Below, one piece after another: positions 1-6,437 of a DNA stretch of 10,389 nucleotides; position 1 is the first letter of the stretch; every line of letters begins with the position of its first letter. Location: positions 1-10,389 of the forward strand of contig CAMWKA010000039.1 of assembly GCA_947174725.1 (NCBI GenBank), written 5' to 3'. The position numbers and the translations under genes were made by a program. Under the pieces are notes generated by a model. It saw only the letters and a program-made list of their open reading frames with translations, searched no databases and was not told where the DNA came from. Source of the DNA: an uncultured Lachnospiraceae bacterium. GTDB lineage: Bacteria; Bacillota; Clostridia; Lachnospirales; Lachnospiraceae.

Positions 1-84
1 GACATGTATTATAGCAATAATAAAATATTTGTTGTCTTTAATATGATTATTAATTGACCCTGATTCATCTATATAAAGATCCAT
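1..84 (-). CDS. DUF3800 domain protein, N-terminal fragment (runs off left edge)
   Basis: The first 28 codons of a gene that continues beyond the left edge. The start is ATG at 84-82, preceded by a GGGAG ribosome binding site with 7 bases of spacing. The peptide begins MDLYIDESGSINN and then has a hydrophobic strand, YFIIAIIHV. This YIDESGS opening followed by a hydrophobic strand is the hallmark N-terminus of DUF3800 proteins (Pfam PF12686). That family is generally described as having an RNase H-like fold, with the Asp and Glu of the motif as likely metal ligands. Its members are functionally poorly characterised and often found in accessory or mobile regions. The gene follows the DUF362 gene by 65 bases with no visible terminator, so it could be read from the same transcript. 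The call rests on the N-terminal motif only; nothing can be said of the rest of the protein. Confidence 0.72.
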   Translation of the reverse strand, partial: MDLYIDESGSINNHIKDNKYFIIAIIHV

Positions 85-149
85 TGCAGTTCTCCCATAA
101 TAATCTTTATTTTTCTCCTGTCTATTCGCCTTTTTTGCATTTTCTTTTA

Positions 150-1286
150 TCAAATTTTTATTAACTCGTATTGATCCGTCCCCAGTCCGATCTTGACAGC
201 ATGACTGATGCAGCTCTCCCATTCCGTATCGGGATGAGTCATATGAAAATGATCGTGTCCGATGCTTTCTGTATGGCTATCGCTTCCTTCCAACTTCTCA
301 AGATTCTCACCCAGAACGCTTTCCTTCACCGGCGTCATCTGGTTGCAGAGATCGGCGCATGCCTGATCCAATGCTACCGGATCGAAGGATGCCAGCATAC
401 CGACATTCGGGATGATGGGAATATCATTTTCCGCATGGCAGTCACAGTTGGGCGATACATCGCAGATCAGTGAAATATGGAAGCAGGGTCTGTCCTTGCA
501 GACTGCAAGACTATATTCCGCCATTTTATAATTCAGCACCTTGATGGAATCGCTGAAATCTGCTGCGATGGCATCTTTCGGACAGACTGCAAGACAACGT
601 CCGCAGCCGACGCACCTGTCATGATCGATCTTTGCCTTTCCATCTGCAATCACCGGAGCCTCATGTGCACAGATACGGTAACATGCACCGCAGCCAACGC
701 AGTTGTTCTGATCTACACTCGGTTTACCGTCACAGTGCTGCTCCATCTTTCCTGCCCTGGAACCGCAGCCCATGCCGATATTCTTAATCGCTCCTCCAAA
801 ACCTGCCATTTCATGTCCCTTAAAATGCGTCAGGGAAATGAAGATATCCGCGTCCAAAACTGCCTGTCCGATCTTCGCCTCTTTTACATATTCACCATTG
901 ATCGGGACAAGAGCCTCGTCCGTACCTTTCAGTCCGTCGCCAATAATCACATGGCAGCCGGTCTGCAGCGGTGAAAATCCATTGACATATGCCGTGTCCA
1001 AGTGATCCAGCGCATTTTTTCTGCTGCCGACATATAAGGTATTACAATCTGTCAAAAATGGCTTGCCGCCCAATTCCTTTACATAATCGGCAACCACTTT
1101 GGCGTAATTCGGACGCAGGAACGCAAGATTACCATACTCCCCAAAATGAATCTTGATCGCCGCATACTTATCTTTAAAATCGATTTGTTCAAATCCTGTT
1201 GTTTTCATCAGCCTATGTAATTTCTGCAGAAGATTTTCATGTTCTGTTGCCTTAAATGTTGTAAAATATACTTTTGCTTGTGCCAT
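150..1286 (-). CDS. DUF362 domain protein with two [4Fe-4S] ferredoxin motifs
   Basis: A complete protein of 378 residues. Residues 1 to about 190 match the DUF362 family pattern (KIHFGEYGN near 45-53, LTDCNTLY near 78-85, THFKGHEMAGFGGAIKNIGMG near 153-173). This is followed by two consecutive 4Fe-4S motifs of CxxCxxCxxxC type (Cys196/199/202/206 and Cys225/228/231/235), so it should bind two iron-sulfur clusters. A second cysteine group (263, 268, 275, 281, 283) and a histidine-rich segment (338-351) follow. No signal peptide or membrane segment is visible, so it is probably cytoplasmic. Proteins of this build are common in anaerobic Firmicutes and presumed redox-active, but the substrate is unknown. 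The start is ATG at 1286 behind AGGAGG with a slightly long 10-base spacer. The HD-domain gene ends 71 bases upstream on the same strand, with no terminator between, suggesting co-transcription. Family assignment is firm; function is open. Confidence 0.93.
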   Translation of the reverse strand: MAQAKVYFTTFKATEHENLLQKLHRLMKTTGFEQIDFKDKYAAIKIHFGEYGNLAFLRPNYAKVVADYVKELGGKPFLTDCNTLYVGSRKNALDHLDTAYVNGFSPLQTGCHVIIGDGLKGTDEALVPINGEYVKEAKIGQAVLDADIFISLTHFKGHEMAGFGGAIKNIGMGCGSRAGKMEQHCDGKPSVDQNNCVGCGACYRICAHEAPVIADGKAKIDHDRCVGCGRCLAVCPKDAIAADFSDSIKVLNYKMAEYSLAVCKDRPCFHISLICDVSPNCDCHAENDIPIIPNVGMLASFDPVALDQACADLCNQMTPVKESVLGENLEKLEGSDSHTESIGHDHFHMTHPDTEWESCISHAVKIGLGTDQYELIKI

Positions 1287-1357
1287 CTCTTTATTTCCTC
1301 CTTTTTTTTACAGTAAAATCATAGCATTCTGTTTTTCCCACAATTTCTCTCCGTTCA

Positions 1358-1987
1358 TCATTCGCCTGCTAAAATCCTCTTATATAATTCCTCTCCCTCC
1401 ACTCCTGCAAGAGCGCTACAGATCATGATGCGATTCTCAACCAGCGGTATCAGAACATGGGCTTTTGCATCAGCCACCTGTAGAAGCATAAGCTTTTGGA
1501 ATTCCTCAAAGTCTGCAATTCGAAGGTGGCGTCTTAAATGCTTTAACCTCAGACTGACATGATCATCATGATATTCAATGTAATAGAGAAGCCTTTTCAT
1601 GTCCTCAGCCTCAATATAAAATCCCTGCCTGTCTAGTTCCGGAATAACAACATCCCTCACAATTTCCATACTCTTCACCGGATGACCATAGTAGTGCATA
1701 TTCGTATCTTCCGGTTTACTTCCTTGGCACCGACATTCAGGCTTTCCGATATCATGCAGCAACGCTGCCAGATATAACATGTCATCATCCAGATTCCTCG
1801 GAAGGTTCAATGTGGTATATACACTGTGTAACCACAGATCATATTGATGAGCCGCATTCATCTGGTCATATCCAAACATTTGCTGTATTGCTGGTATTAC
1901 ACTGGCAATATCCTCTCTCTTATCATCGATTTCATCACTTGTTTTTGCGTTTTTTAACAGCTGTATAATATCTTTCAAGGTTATCAT
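1358..1987 (-). CDS. HD-domain phosphohydrolase
   Basis: A 209-residue protein with an HD metal-dependent phosphohydrolase core. The likely metal-binding residues are His54 (in LWLHSVYTTL), the His78-Asp79 pair in ALLHDIGKP, and Asp173 in VADAKAH. His98/His102 and the YHDDH segment (139-143) lie where accessory helices of the fold usually sit. The arrangement resembles the HD domain attached to bacterial tRNA nucleotidyltransferases, but no nucleotidyltransferase domain is present, so this is a stand-alone HD protein. HD enzymes hydrolyse phosphate esters, often of nucleotides; the actual substrate cannot be read from the sequence. No membrane segment is seen. The start is ATG at 1987 with only a weak A/G-rich upstream sequence. 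It lies 76 bases after the DUF951 gene and 71 bases before the DUF362 gene on the same strand, probably in one operon. Confidence 0.88.
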   Translation of the reverse strand: MITLKDIIQLLKNAKTSDEIDDKREDIASVIPAIQQMFGYDQMNAAHQYDLWLHSVYTTLNLPRNLDDDMLYLAALLHDIGKPECRCQGSKPEDTNMHYYGHPVKSMEIVRDVVIPELDRQGFYIEAEDMKRLLYYIEYHDDHVSLRLKHLRRHLRIADFEEFQKLMLLQVADAKAHVLIPLVENRIMICSALAGVEGEELYKRILAGE

Positions 1988-2063
1988 TTCTTTTAACTTT
2001 CTTTTGATGAAAAAATCTTTTGCAAAATAATGTCTCCATGATTATATTCTGCATGAAGCCTTG

Positions 2064-2278
2064 TCATTGCGGTCTCTGCCTGGATATGCTTCGCACGGAT
2101 TTTTCAAATGTTCTTCTGGAAATCATGATCTCATGTTCACAGCCTTTACAGCGTAGCTTAAAATCAGCTCCTGTCCGCAGGATCTCCCATTCCTTACTGC
2201 CACATGGATGAGGTTTTTTCATCTGTACAATATCCCCTATCCGGTATGGAATAACCTCTTTTTTCTGCTTCTTGGCAT
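2064..2278 (-). CDS. DUF951 family small zinc-ribbon-like protein (start unresolved, possible -1 frameshift)
   Basis: The conserved frame reads IGDIVQMKKPHPCGSKEWE, then LRTGADFKLRCKGC, then HEIMISRRTFEKSV, and stops with TGA at 2066-2064. This matches DUF951 (Pfam PF06107): a GDIV strand, the KKxHPCGSxEWE signature, and a CxxC that with the HPC cysteine suggests a zinc-binding or nucleic-acid-binding beta fold. The role is unknown. The frame is open upstream to a TAA at 2378-2376, but it has no ATG, GTG or TTG before the ATG at 2222. Starting there would give 52 residues and lose the GDIV strand. A nearby ATG at 2278-2276 is in another frame; a -1 shift on A AAA AAG at 2264-2258 would join it to the conserved frame, giving about 71 residues beginning MPRSRKKEVIPYRIGDIV. 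That length and N-terminus fit the family, but no clear ribosome binding site precedes this ATG. Family confidence is high; the start is uncertain, and a base error in the A run or a decayed gene is possible. Confidence 0.78.
2258..2264 (-). other. Candidate -1 slippery heptamer A AAA AAG in the DUF951 gene
   Basis: Reading from ATG 2278 the codons are ATG CCA AGA AGC AGA AAA AAG, so the heptamer A AAA AAG is in the exact phase used for tandem -1 slippage. It is the same heptamer known from the Escherichia coli dnaX frameshift site. After slipping, the next codon is GAG and the conserved DUF951 frame follows. A weak stem (ATTCC pairing with GGGGAT) can be drawn a few bases downstream. A one-base loss in the six-A run, or transcriptional slippage, would explain the same observation. 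Confidence 0.4.
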
Positions 2279-2400
2279 CTGTAGTATCTGCAGGAACGCT
2301 GTTGATACCGACAATATATATCTGTTTTTGGTTTCTTTTATCTGAAGCCGTTCTGATTGCCCTCTTTCTTCCTGATTATCTTACCTACACTATCCAGATG

Positions 2401-2442
2401 AAAAACGCCCGCCAAAAGCGAACTCGTTCGCTTGGCGTTTTT
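2401..2442 (-). terminator. Intrinsic terminator hairpin after sir2 (possibly bidirectional)
   Basis: The outer arms AAAAACGCC (2401-2409) and GGCGTTTTT (2434-2442) are complementary, with an inner stem AGCGAAC/GTTCGCT around 2417-2432. On the minus strand the stem ends in GGGCGTTTTTC, a GC-rich stem with a short T-run, as expected of a Rho-independent terminator. The plus strand also ends in TTTTT. It lies about 70 bases downstream of the sir2 stop and upstream of the DUF951 gene, so it should separate these transcription units. Confidence 0.68.
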
Positions 2443-2443
2443 C

Positions 2444-2511
2444 AGTGTGAAACTTAGCACTTCTTTGCGAAGCAGCCTTTGCTGCGAGCAATTAGAAGTG
2501 CTTTTCACACT
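2444..2511. repeat. 68-bp imperfect palindrome touching the sir2 stop codon
   Basis: On the plus strand the left arm begins AGTGTGAAA and reaches AGCACTTCT (2444-2464); the right arm is AGAAGTGCTTTTCACACT (2494-2511). They pair along 18 bases with one three-base bulge. Inside is a further stem, TTGC/GCAA and GCAGC/GCTGC, around the loop CTTT. The outer end of the palindrome lies inside the sir2 TAG (2512-2510). It has no T-run of its own and directly abuts the terminator hairpin. Such nested palindromes are often dispersed repeats or mRNA-stabilising stem-loops; which applies here cannot be told from one copy. Confidence 0.7.
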
Positions 2512-3256
2512 AGCAGCGTATCTGTCCCAAAATTTCTCCAATATTACCGTGGAAGATATAATCAGCCGCTCCGTCTCTCGCTGTCGCGTCTCGGTTGATC
2601 AATACCAGCTTCTTACCGCGGTAATAATCGATCAGTCCTGCTGCCGGATATACCACAAGAGACGTCCCGCCAATGATCAGCATATCCGCCTCACGGATGC
2701 ACTGGATAGATTCTTGTAAAATCCCCTGATCCAGACCCTCTTCATAAAGCACGACATCCGGTTTGATATCCCCTCTGCATTGATCACATACAGGTATCTC
2801 CGCGCTGTCATACATATACTGCACGTCAAATGATTTCCCACACTTTTCACAGTAATTGCGAAGTACGCTTCCGTGAAGTTCCAGCACCTTTTTGCTTCCT
2901 GCCATCTGATGAAGTCCGTCAATATTCTGAGTAATTACCGCTTTCAGCTTGCCACACTGCTCCAGCTCAGCCAGTTTCTTATGGGCCGCATTGGGCAATG
3001 CTTTTTCCTCTCCGGGAACATCTGCCGTCTTGCTCAAAAGCTTATCCTTGTAGAAGCGAAAGAACTCCTTTTTGTGCTGTACATAAAAGGTATGGGAAAG
3101 CATCATTTCGGGAGGATAATCATACTTCTGGCTGTAAAGCCCGTCTACACTCCTAAAATCTTTGATCCCGCTTTCCGTCGATACTCCCGCTCCCCCAAAA
3201 AACACAATGCTATCCGATCCGTCAATCAACTCCTGCAGCTTCGCTATATCCGCCAT
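2510..3256 (-). CDS. cobB: Sir2-family NAD-dependent protein deacylase (sirtuin)
   Basis: A 248-residue sirtuin that removes acyl groups from protein lysines using NAD+, forming nicotinamide and O-acyl-ADP-ribose in the cytoplasm. Visible motifs are GAGVSTESGIKDFR (22-35, NAD binding), TQNIDGLH (109-116), the catalytic His128 in LELHGS, a zinc site of two CxxC pairs (Cys136/139 and Cys157/160), and GTSLVVYPAAGL (197-208) with Asn221 for cofactor binding. All key residues are present and the length is normal for a bacterial enzyme. The start is ATG at 3256, behind AGGAGG with 7 bases of spacing. The in-frame ATG at 3322 would overlap the preceding gene and lacks such a site. Acyl preference (acetyl, succinyl or other) cannot be assigned. 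It is probably the last gene of the recU unit, closed by the palindromes after its stop. The symbol is given by family; srtN or npdA are used for relatives. Confidence 0.95.
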   Translation of the reverse strand: MADIAKLQELIDGSDSIVFFGGAGVSTESGIKDFRSVDGLYSQKYDYPPEMMLSHTFYVQHKKEFFRFYKDKLLSKTADVPGEEKALPNAAHKKLAELEQCGKLKAVITQNIDGLHQMAGSKKVLELHGSVLRNYCEKCGKSFDVQYMYDSAEIPVCDQCRGDIKPDVVLYEEGLDQGILQESIQCIREADMLIIGGTSLVVYPAAGLIDYYRGKKLVLINRDATARDGAADYIFHGNIGEILGQIRC

Positions 3257-3305
3257 TTCATACCCTCCTGATTTCGCCAAATTTTTATTTTCAAAAAAGT
3301 ATTCC

Positions 3306-3515
3306 CTATGAGAGATTGGCATAATATTCTTTCAAATGATTTCTAATATCCTGCGGTGTAACAGGGATTTCCGTATCTAGAAAGGGATATTCTAAATGCA
3401 CTTTTTTATCTTCAGAAATAATATGCACCCTATGACCATGCTCACTGATTCTCACATACCAATAATAGTTTATCCCCTCATATACTATTTTACGTTTGTT
3501 TTTTTCTGTTACCAT
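3306..3515 (-). CDS. Small conserved-looking protein of unknown function, coupled to recU
   Basis: A 69-residue protein beginning MVTEKNKRKIVYEGINYYWYV and ending HLKEYYANLS. It is rich in aromatic and charged residues, with alternating hydrophobic residues (YYWYVRI, HRVHIIS, VHLEYPF) suggesting a small beta-sheet domain and a short C-terminal helix. No membrane segment, signal peptide or cysteine is present. I do not recognise the family. The start ATG at 3515 lies one base after the recU stop (TAG G ATG) and has no well-spaced ribosome binding site, so it is probably translated by coupling to recU. A longer in-frame start at 3581 would overlap recU by 65 bases and adds an implausible Trp/Arg/Met-rich N-terminus, so it is not used. 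The sir2 gene starts 49 bases after its stop on the same strand. Tight coupling suggests a real gene, perhaps with a role linked to RecU, but that is inference. Confidence 0.7.
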   Translation of the reverse strand: MVTEKNKRKIVYEGINYYWYVRISEHGHRVHIISEDKKVHLEYPFLDTEIPVTPQDIRNHLKEYYANLS

Positions 3516-3516
3516 C

Positions 3517-4059
3517 CTATTTTGCCGCATCCTTCTCATCCAGATCCATCTGTACCATCTCCAGATAAGGCACCAGCACACCTTTTTTAAGAGGGATCCA
3601 GTAATCAGGATTCAGTTCTTCCACCCGGAAACTCTTCCTGCCCCCTGCCTTTGCACGCTCCCAGAATACCAGAAGTTCATCCAGCCTAAGATAATAAAAC
3701 CTGTCTATTTTTGTAAAATAAATCAGAAAAAAAGCTACACCATCTTGTTTCTCAAAATCCTTCATAAAAGCTACTTGATGCTCATGAATATTCTGCAGTG
3801 AAAAAGTTTCTACAGCACACTCTTTCGCATCAAAACACACCGGAATTCCCTGAACCGCGCCAATATAATCCACCGTACTTTTCTGGTCAAAATATGCCAG
3901 TGTAATATGTCTGCTTTCTTTATCTATATTGATAGGAGTAATCGGGGTCGGTATCTTCTGGATCAGGGCAAGCCCCTTTTCTCTATACTTTTCATTGGTC
4001 CGGTTCACCATCTCTTCCAGTGTTGAACCTCTAAGCCCTCTTGATCCCCAGGTACTCAT
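3517..4059 (-). CDS. recU: Holliday junction resolvase RecU
   Basis: A 180-residue member of the RecU family, the Firmicute Holliday junction resolvase that cuts four-way DNA junctions during recombination and repair and helps chromosome segregation. Visible motifs are RGLRGSTLEEMVNRTNEKY (7-25), with the conserved Glu15 region and TNxxY; IQKIPTPITPINI (33-45), the KIPTP signature; STVDYIG (61-67), with likely catalytic Asp64; and CFDAKEC (75-81), with Asp77 and Lys79 in the D/E-x-K position of the nuclease core. It is somewhat shorter than the Bacillus subtilis protein (about 206 residues), mainly at the N-terminus, but no core motif is missing. The start is ATG at 4059 behind a GCGGGGG purine stretch. 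Unlike the classical Bacillus layout, no penicillin-binding protein gene is adjacent; instead a small unknown gene and sir2 follow. Confidence 0.95.
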   Translation of the reverse strand: MSTWGSRGLRGSTLEEMVNRTNEKYREKGLALIQKIPTPITPINIDKESRHITLAYFDQKSTVDYIGAVQGIPVCFDAKECAVETFSLQNIHEHQVAFMKDFEKQDGVAFFLIYFTKIDRFYYLRLDELLVFWERAKAGGRKSFRVEELNPDYWIPLKKGVLVPYLEMVQMDLDEKDAAK

Positions 4060-4131
4060 GCTGCCCCCGCTAAGATTATTTTACTTTCCCAATTTACTAT
4101 GGAATCACCAAACACATTGATCGTATTTTTT

Positions 4132-4160
4132 ATACTATCATAATTTACCTGTTTTTACAA
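4132..4160 (-). promoter_or_regulatory. Candidate sigma-A promoter of the recU unit
   Basis: On the minus strand TTGTAA (4160-4155) and TAGTAT (4137-4132) are separated by 17 bases, in the 123-base gap between the preceding membrane-protein gene and recU. Match to consensus is moderate for both boxes. No terminator hairpin is seen in this gap, so read-through from the upstream genes is also possible. Confidence 0.42.
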
Positions 4161-4182
4161 GCTTGGGACACCCGCTCCGCCA

Positions 4183-5280
4183 CTACTCAAAAGCGATTCC
4201 TGACACCTTCCATTCTCCGTCTATCCTGACAAAATAAATGTGAAGATCCGTGACCACCACCTCTGTTTTTTGAGAATAGGGAACGTACATATACTGCTCC
4301 AGATACACTTGGGCAGAAAAGGCATCCTCCGAATACACGATAAATTCTGTTATCTTCTGATTTTGAATTTCCGGTCTCTGGTGAGCGTCAAACCATTCCC
4401 TCGTGTTTCTCTTAATGCCTGCCAGCAACTCGGACCCTTGGGGAAAATACTTATCCAGCGCATTGTACGCCGCATCGTTGGAGATATACATGGCATAATC
4501 CTCCGCCATCTGTAACACATAGTCCTCCACCATGCTCTGCATGTCCGCGTCTCCTCCAAAAGCCGCCTGATAGCAGTGCTCCCGCTCATCATAGCTGATT
4601 TCCACAGGTTCTCCGGCGGCGTTGATACCAGAAACCACGGGCTCACCGTAAAACGCTCCCAGACTGTACCGGTTATAAGAAGGGATCTGCACATAGGTCT
4701 CCGTATAGTTCTCCGCAATTCCACGAATACCGCTTTCTTCCAATGCCGCTTCCGTCACGGCGATCCCGTTTACTGTCACTGACACAGTAGACGGAGCAAT
4801 CAACTCATATTCCTTTGTCGTCTGCAGCAGCAGCTCGACACTGTCCGTCTCCCAGAGCGGCAGCCCATAGACGGTCGTCTCACTCCCTTTCCTCAGCCGC
4901 ACCTTTGCAAAAGGCATCCCGTCAACCGTCACCACATACACCGGTCTCTCCTCAATATGCTCTCCCTCTTTGGTTCCAAATCCTATTTCCTTCCCCGACA
5001 GATAGTCATTTAAAAAATCTACAAAATTCTCTCTGCTCTCAAAAGGCCCCAACTCCACCGGATCAGCCAAATTCAGAATCTGTTCCGCATCCCTGGTTTC
5101 AAATACTGTCATCACCTCATTTTGCTGATACAGCACCGGGCGCGTCTCCTCGAATACCGTCTGGTAATCCCCCAGAAATCTATAAAACCGCACCAGAACC
5201 ATCGCTAAAACAACCGTCAGTAAAACGCTCCAGATAATCAAAAATATCCAATATCCTTTGATCTTTTTTTTCGTCTTCAT
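4183..5280 (-). CDS. Membrane-anchored extracytoplasmic protein of unknown function (possible NTF2-like C-terminus)
   Basis: A 365-residue protein with a Lys-rich cytoplasmic N-terminus (MKTKKKIK), one hydrophobic segment at about 11-32, and a long acidic region expected outside the cell. No cleavage motif or lipobox is evident, so it should remain anchored. The last 110 or so residues (VEDYVLQMAEDYAMY, then EFIVYSEDAFSAQVYLEQYM, ending VRIDGEWKVSGIAFE) follow the helix-then-curved-sheet pattern of NTF2-like domains, including the typical terminal GEWKV strand. That domain call is by pattern only. The middle holds a repeatless beta-rich region (VSVTVNGIAVTE). Start choice: GTG 5289, ATG 5283 and ATG 5280 are all in frame; ATG 5280 is best spaced (5 bases) from AGGTGG. 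It begins 9 bases after the stop of the phosphodiester glycosidase gene, so the two are very likely one operon and may act together at the envelope. Confidence 0.85.
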   Translation of the reverse strand: MKTKKKIKGYWIFLIIWSVLLTVVLAMVLVRFYRFLGDYQTVFEETRPVLYQQNEVMTVFETRDAEQILNLADPVELGPFESRENFVDFLNDYLSGKEIGFGTKEGEHIEERPVYVVTVDGMPFAKVRLRKGSETTVYGLPLWETDSVELLLQTTKEYELIAPSTVSVTVNGIAVTEAALEESGIRGIAENYTETYVQIPSYNRYSLGAFYGEPVVSGINAAGEPVEISYDEREHCYQAAFGGDADMQSMVEDYVLQMAEDYAMYISNDAAYNALDKYFPQGSELLAGIKRNTREWFDAHQRPEIQNQKITEFIVYSEDAFSAQVYLEQYMYVPYSQKTEVVVTDLHIYFVRIDGEWKVSGIAFE

Positions 5281-5289
5281 CATTGCCAC

Positions 5290-6282
5290 CTATCTTTCCA
5301 CTATAAAAGCCGTGGGCATATCCCTTGCGCCTTTAATAGAACAATTGTTTAAAATTTCTTCCCCTTCGTAAGCCATAGAGGAGGACATCCCTCCGTCCAG
5401 ATTCGCCGCATTGACCGCCCCAAAATCCAGCATGATCTCTATCAGATCCAGATAGGTTGCGCCCAGGGAACCGGTCTGCCTGCCTTCGATCACCAGCAAA
5501 AGCACTGCGCCGTCTGCCCGCTGACCAATCGCCGTCCGGGGATTTAATCCGCCTCCCGTTCCGATCGTGGTAACCGCCTCGCCGTTTACCACCAAAGCAG
5601 GACCGAATGTCACCGCATCCCGAATACCCATGTCTACCGCCTGCTGCCCGGTCATCCTTCCACAGATAAATACATTATTATTATCAAATCCGTAAATGTC
5701 GTATGTCTGACTCAGGCTTCCGTACACCAGCTCTCCCTCCGAGAATACAATACCTTCCGGCTGTCCTCCCTTGCCGAAGCCGTTATCGTCATTGTACCGT
5801 CCGCCGTTTATGCCCGCAATGGCGTCATATTTATCCATGATCTCCAGCAGGGTCAATCCCGCCTTGTTTGCGTCAAATTCATCACAGATGCCCACCTTCA
5901 CTCTCGAGGGATCTTGGATGATCATCATTTTTCCTCTATAAAGAGCGCCCTGTACATCCACAATTTCAATGTCCGCGCTTTCCACATCCTCCTCAACGGG
6001 AGTCTCCGCAAAAGCAAAAAGCTGCGTATCCGTACTGATTTCCCCTACCTCAACGACATTGGAAGCTACGATATCCTGTACCTCCTGCTCCGTCAGAAAG
6101 ATATCCGCAAGAAATCCTGCTGCGCTGGTCTCCCTCACCGATGTGACGAAAAGATTCCTGATCTGCGGGGAAGGTCCCTTGGACACCAGATAGATCATCA
6201 CCAAAAAACCTGCCAGCAAAAGAATCAGTGTCACAAACACCCACAAAAAAAACTTTCCCGTTATCCTTAAAACTTTTTTCAT
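5290..6282 (-). CDS. Membrane-anchored phosphodiester glycosidase family protein (NAGPA domain)
   Basis: A 330-residue protein with an N-terminal membrane segment (about 11-34), a roughly 80-residue spacer, and a NAGPA domain (Pfam PF09992) from about residue 105 to the end. Diagnostic motifs are AGINGGRYND (156-165), GIVFSEGELV (177-186), TFGPALVVNGEAV (215-227), GLNPRTAIGQ (255-264) and NLDGGMSSSM (304-313), the family's NPRTA and NLDGG signatures. Relatives cleave N-acetylglucosamine phosphodiesters: the lysosomal uncovering enzyme in animals, and in bacteria enzymes thought to act on wall or exopolysaccharide phosphodiesters. The exact substrate is not known. The domain should face outward. 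The start is ATG at 6282 behind AAAGGAG; in-frame upstream codons to 6435 overlap the promoter and are rejected. A membrane-protein gene follows after 9 bases in the same operon. Confidence 0.92.
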   Translation of the reverse strand: MKKVLRITGKFFLWVFVTLILLLAGFLVMIYLVSKGPSPQIRNLFVTSVRETSAAGFLADIFLTEQEVQDIVASNVVEVGEISTDTQLFAFAETPVEEDVESADIEIVDVQGALYRGKMMIIQDPSRVKVGICDEFDANKAGLTLLEIMDKYDAIAGINGGRYNDDNGFGKGGQPEGIVFSEGELVYGSLSQTYDIYGFDNNNVFICGRMTGQQAVDMGIRDAVTFGPALVVNGEAVTTIGTGGGLNPRTAIGQRADGAVLLLVIEGRQTGSLGATYLDLIEIMLDFGAVNAANLDGGMSSSMAYEGEEILNNCSIKGARDMPTAFIVER

Positions 6283-6303
6283 AATCGCTCCTTTCCGTTC
6301 CGT

Positions 6304-6332
6304 ATTATAATCTATTCCCGTCTCGACTGCAA
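6304..6332 (-). promoter_or_regulatory. Sigma-A-type promoter of the phosphodiester glycosidase operon
   Basis: On the minus strand TTGCAG (6332-6327) is followed after 17 bases by a perfect TATAAT (6309-6304). Transcription should start near 6297, giving a leader of about 15 bases that still includes the AAAGGAG ribosome binding site. It lies between the dnaJ terminator and the start codon at 6282, exactly where a new transcription unit is expected. Confidence 0.72.
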
Positions 6333-6437
6333 TCTCCAAAAAATATAAAATTATACTATGCGAAAATATTTTAAGATAAAATATATCAATTATAGGCATC
6401 ATCTTAATATTCATCAATACCGAAACAAAAGACAAGC

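Noticed and set aside
2338..2541. A 67-codon minus-strand open frame spanning the sir2 end and both palindromes.
   Set aside because: It overlaps the sir2 3' end in another frame and consists mainly of hairpin sequence. It is taken as repeat-derived rather than a gene, though it is mentioned as a hint for a dispersed repeat.
6283..6435. A 51-residue N-terminal extension of the phosphodiester glycosidase.
   Set aside because: The extension covers the TTGCAG-17-TATAAT promoter and lacks a ribosome binding site, while ATG 6282 has AAAGGAG at proper spacing.
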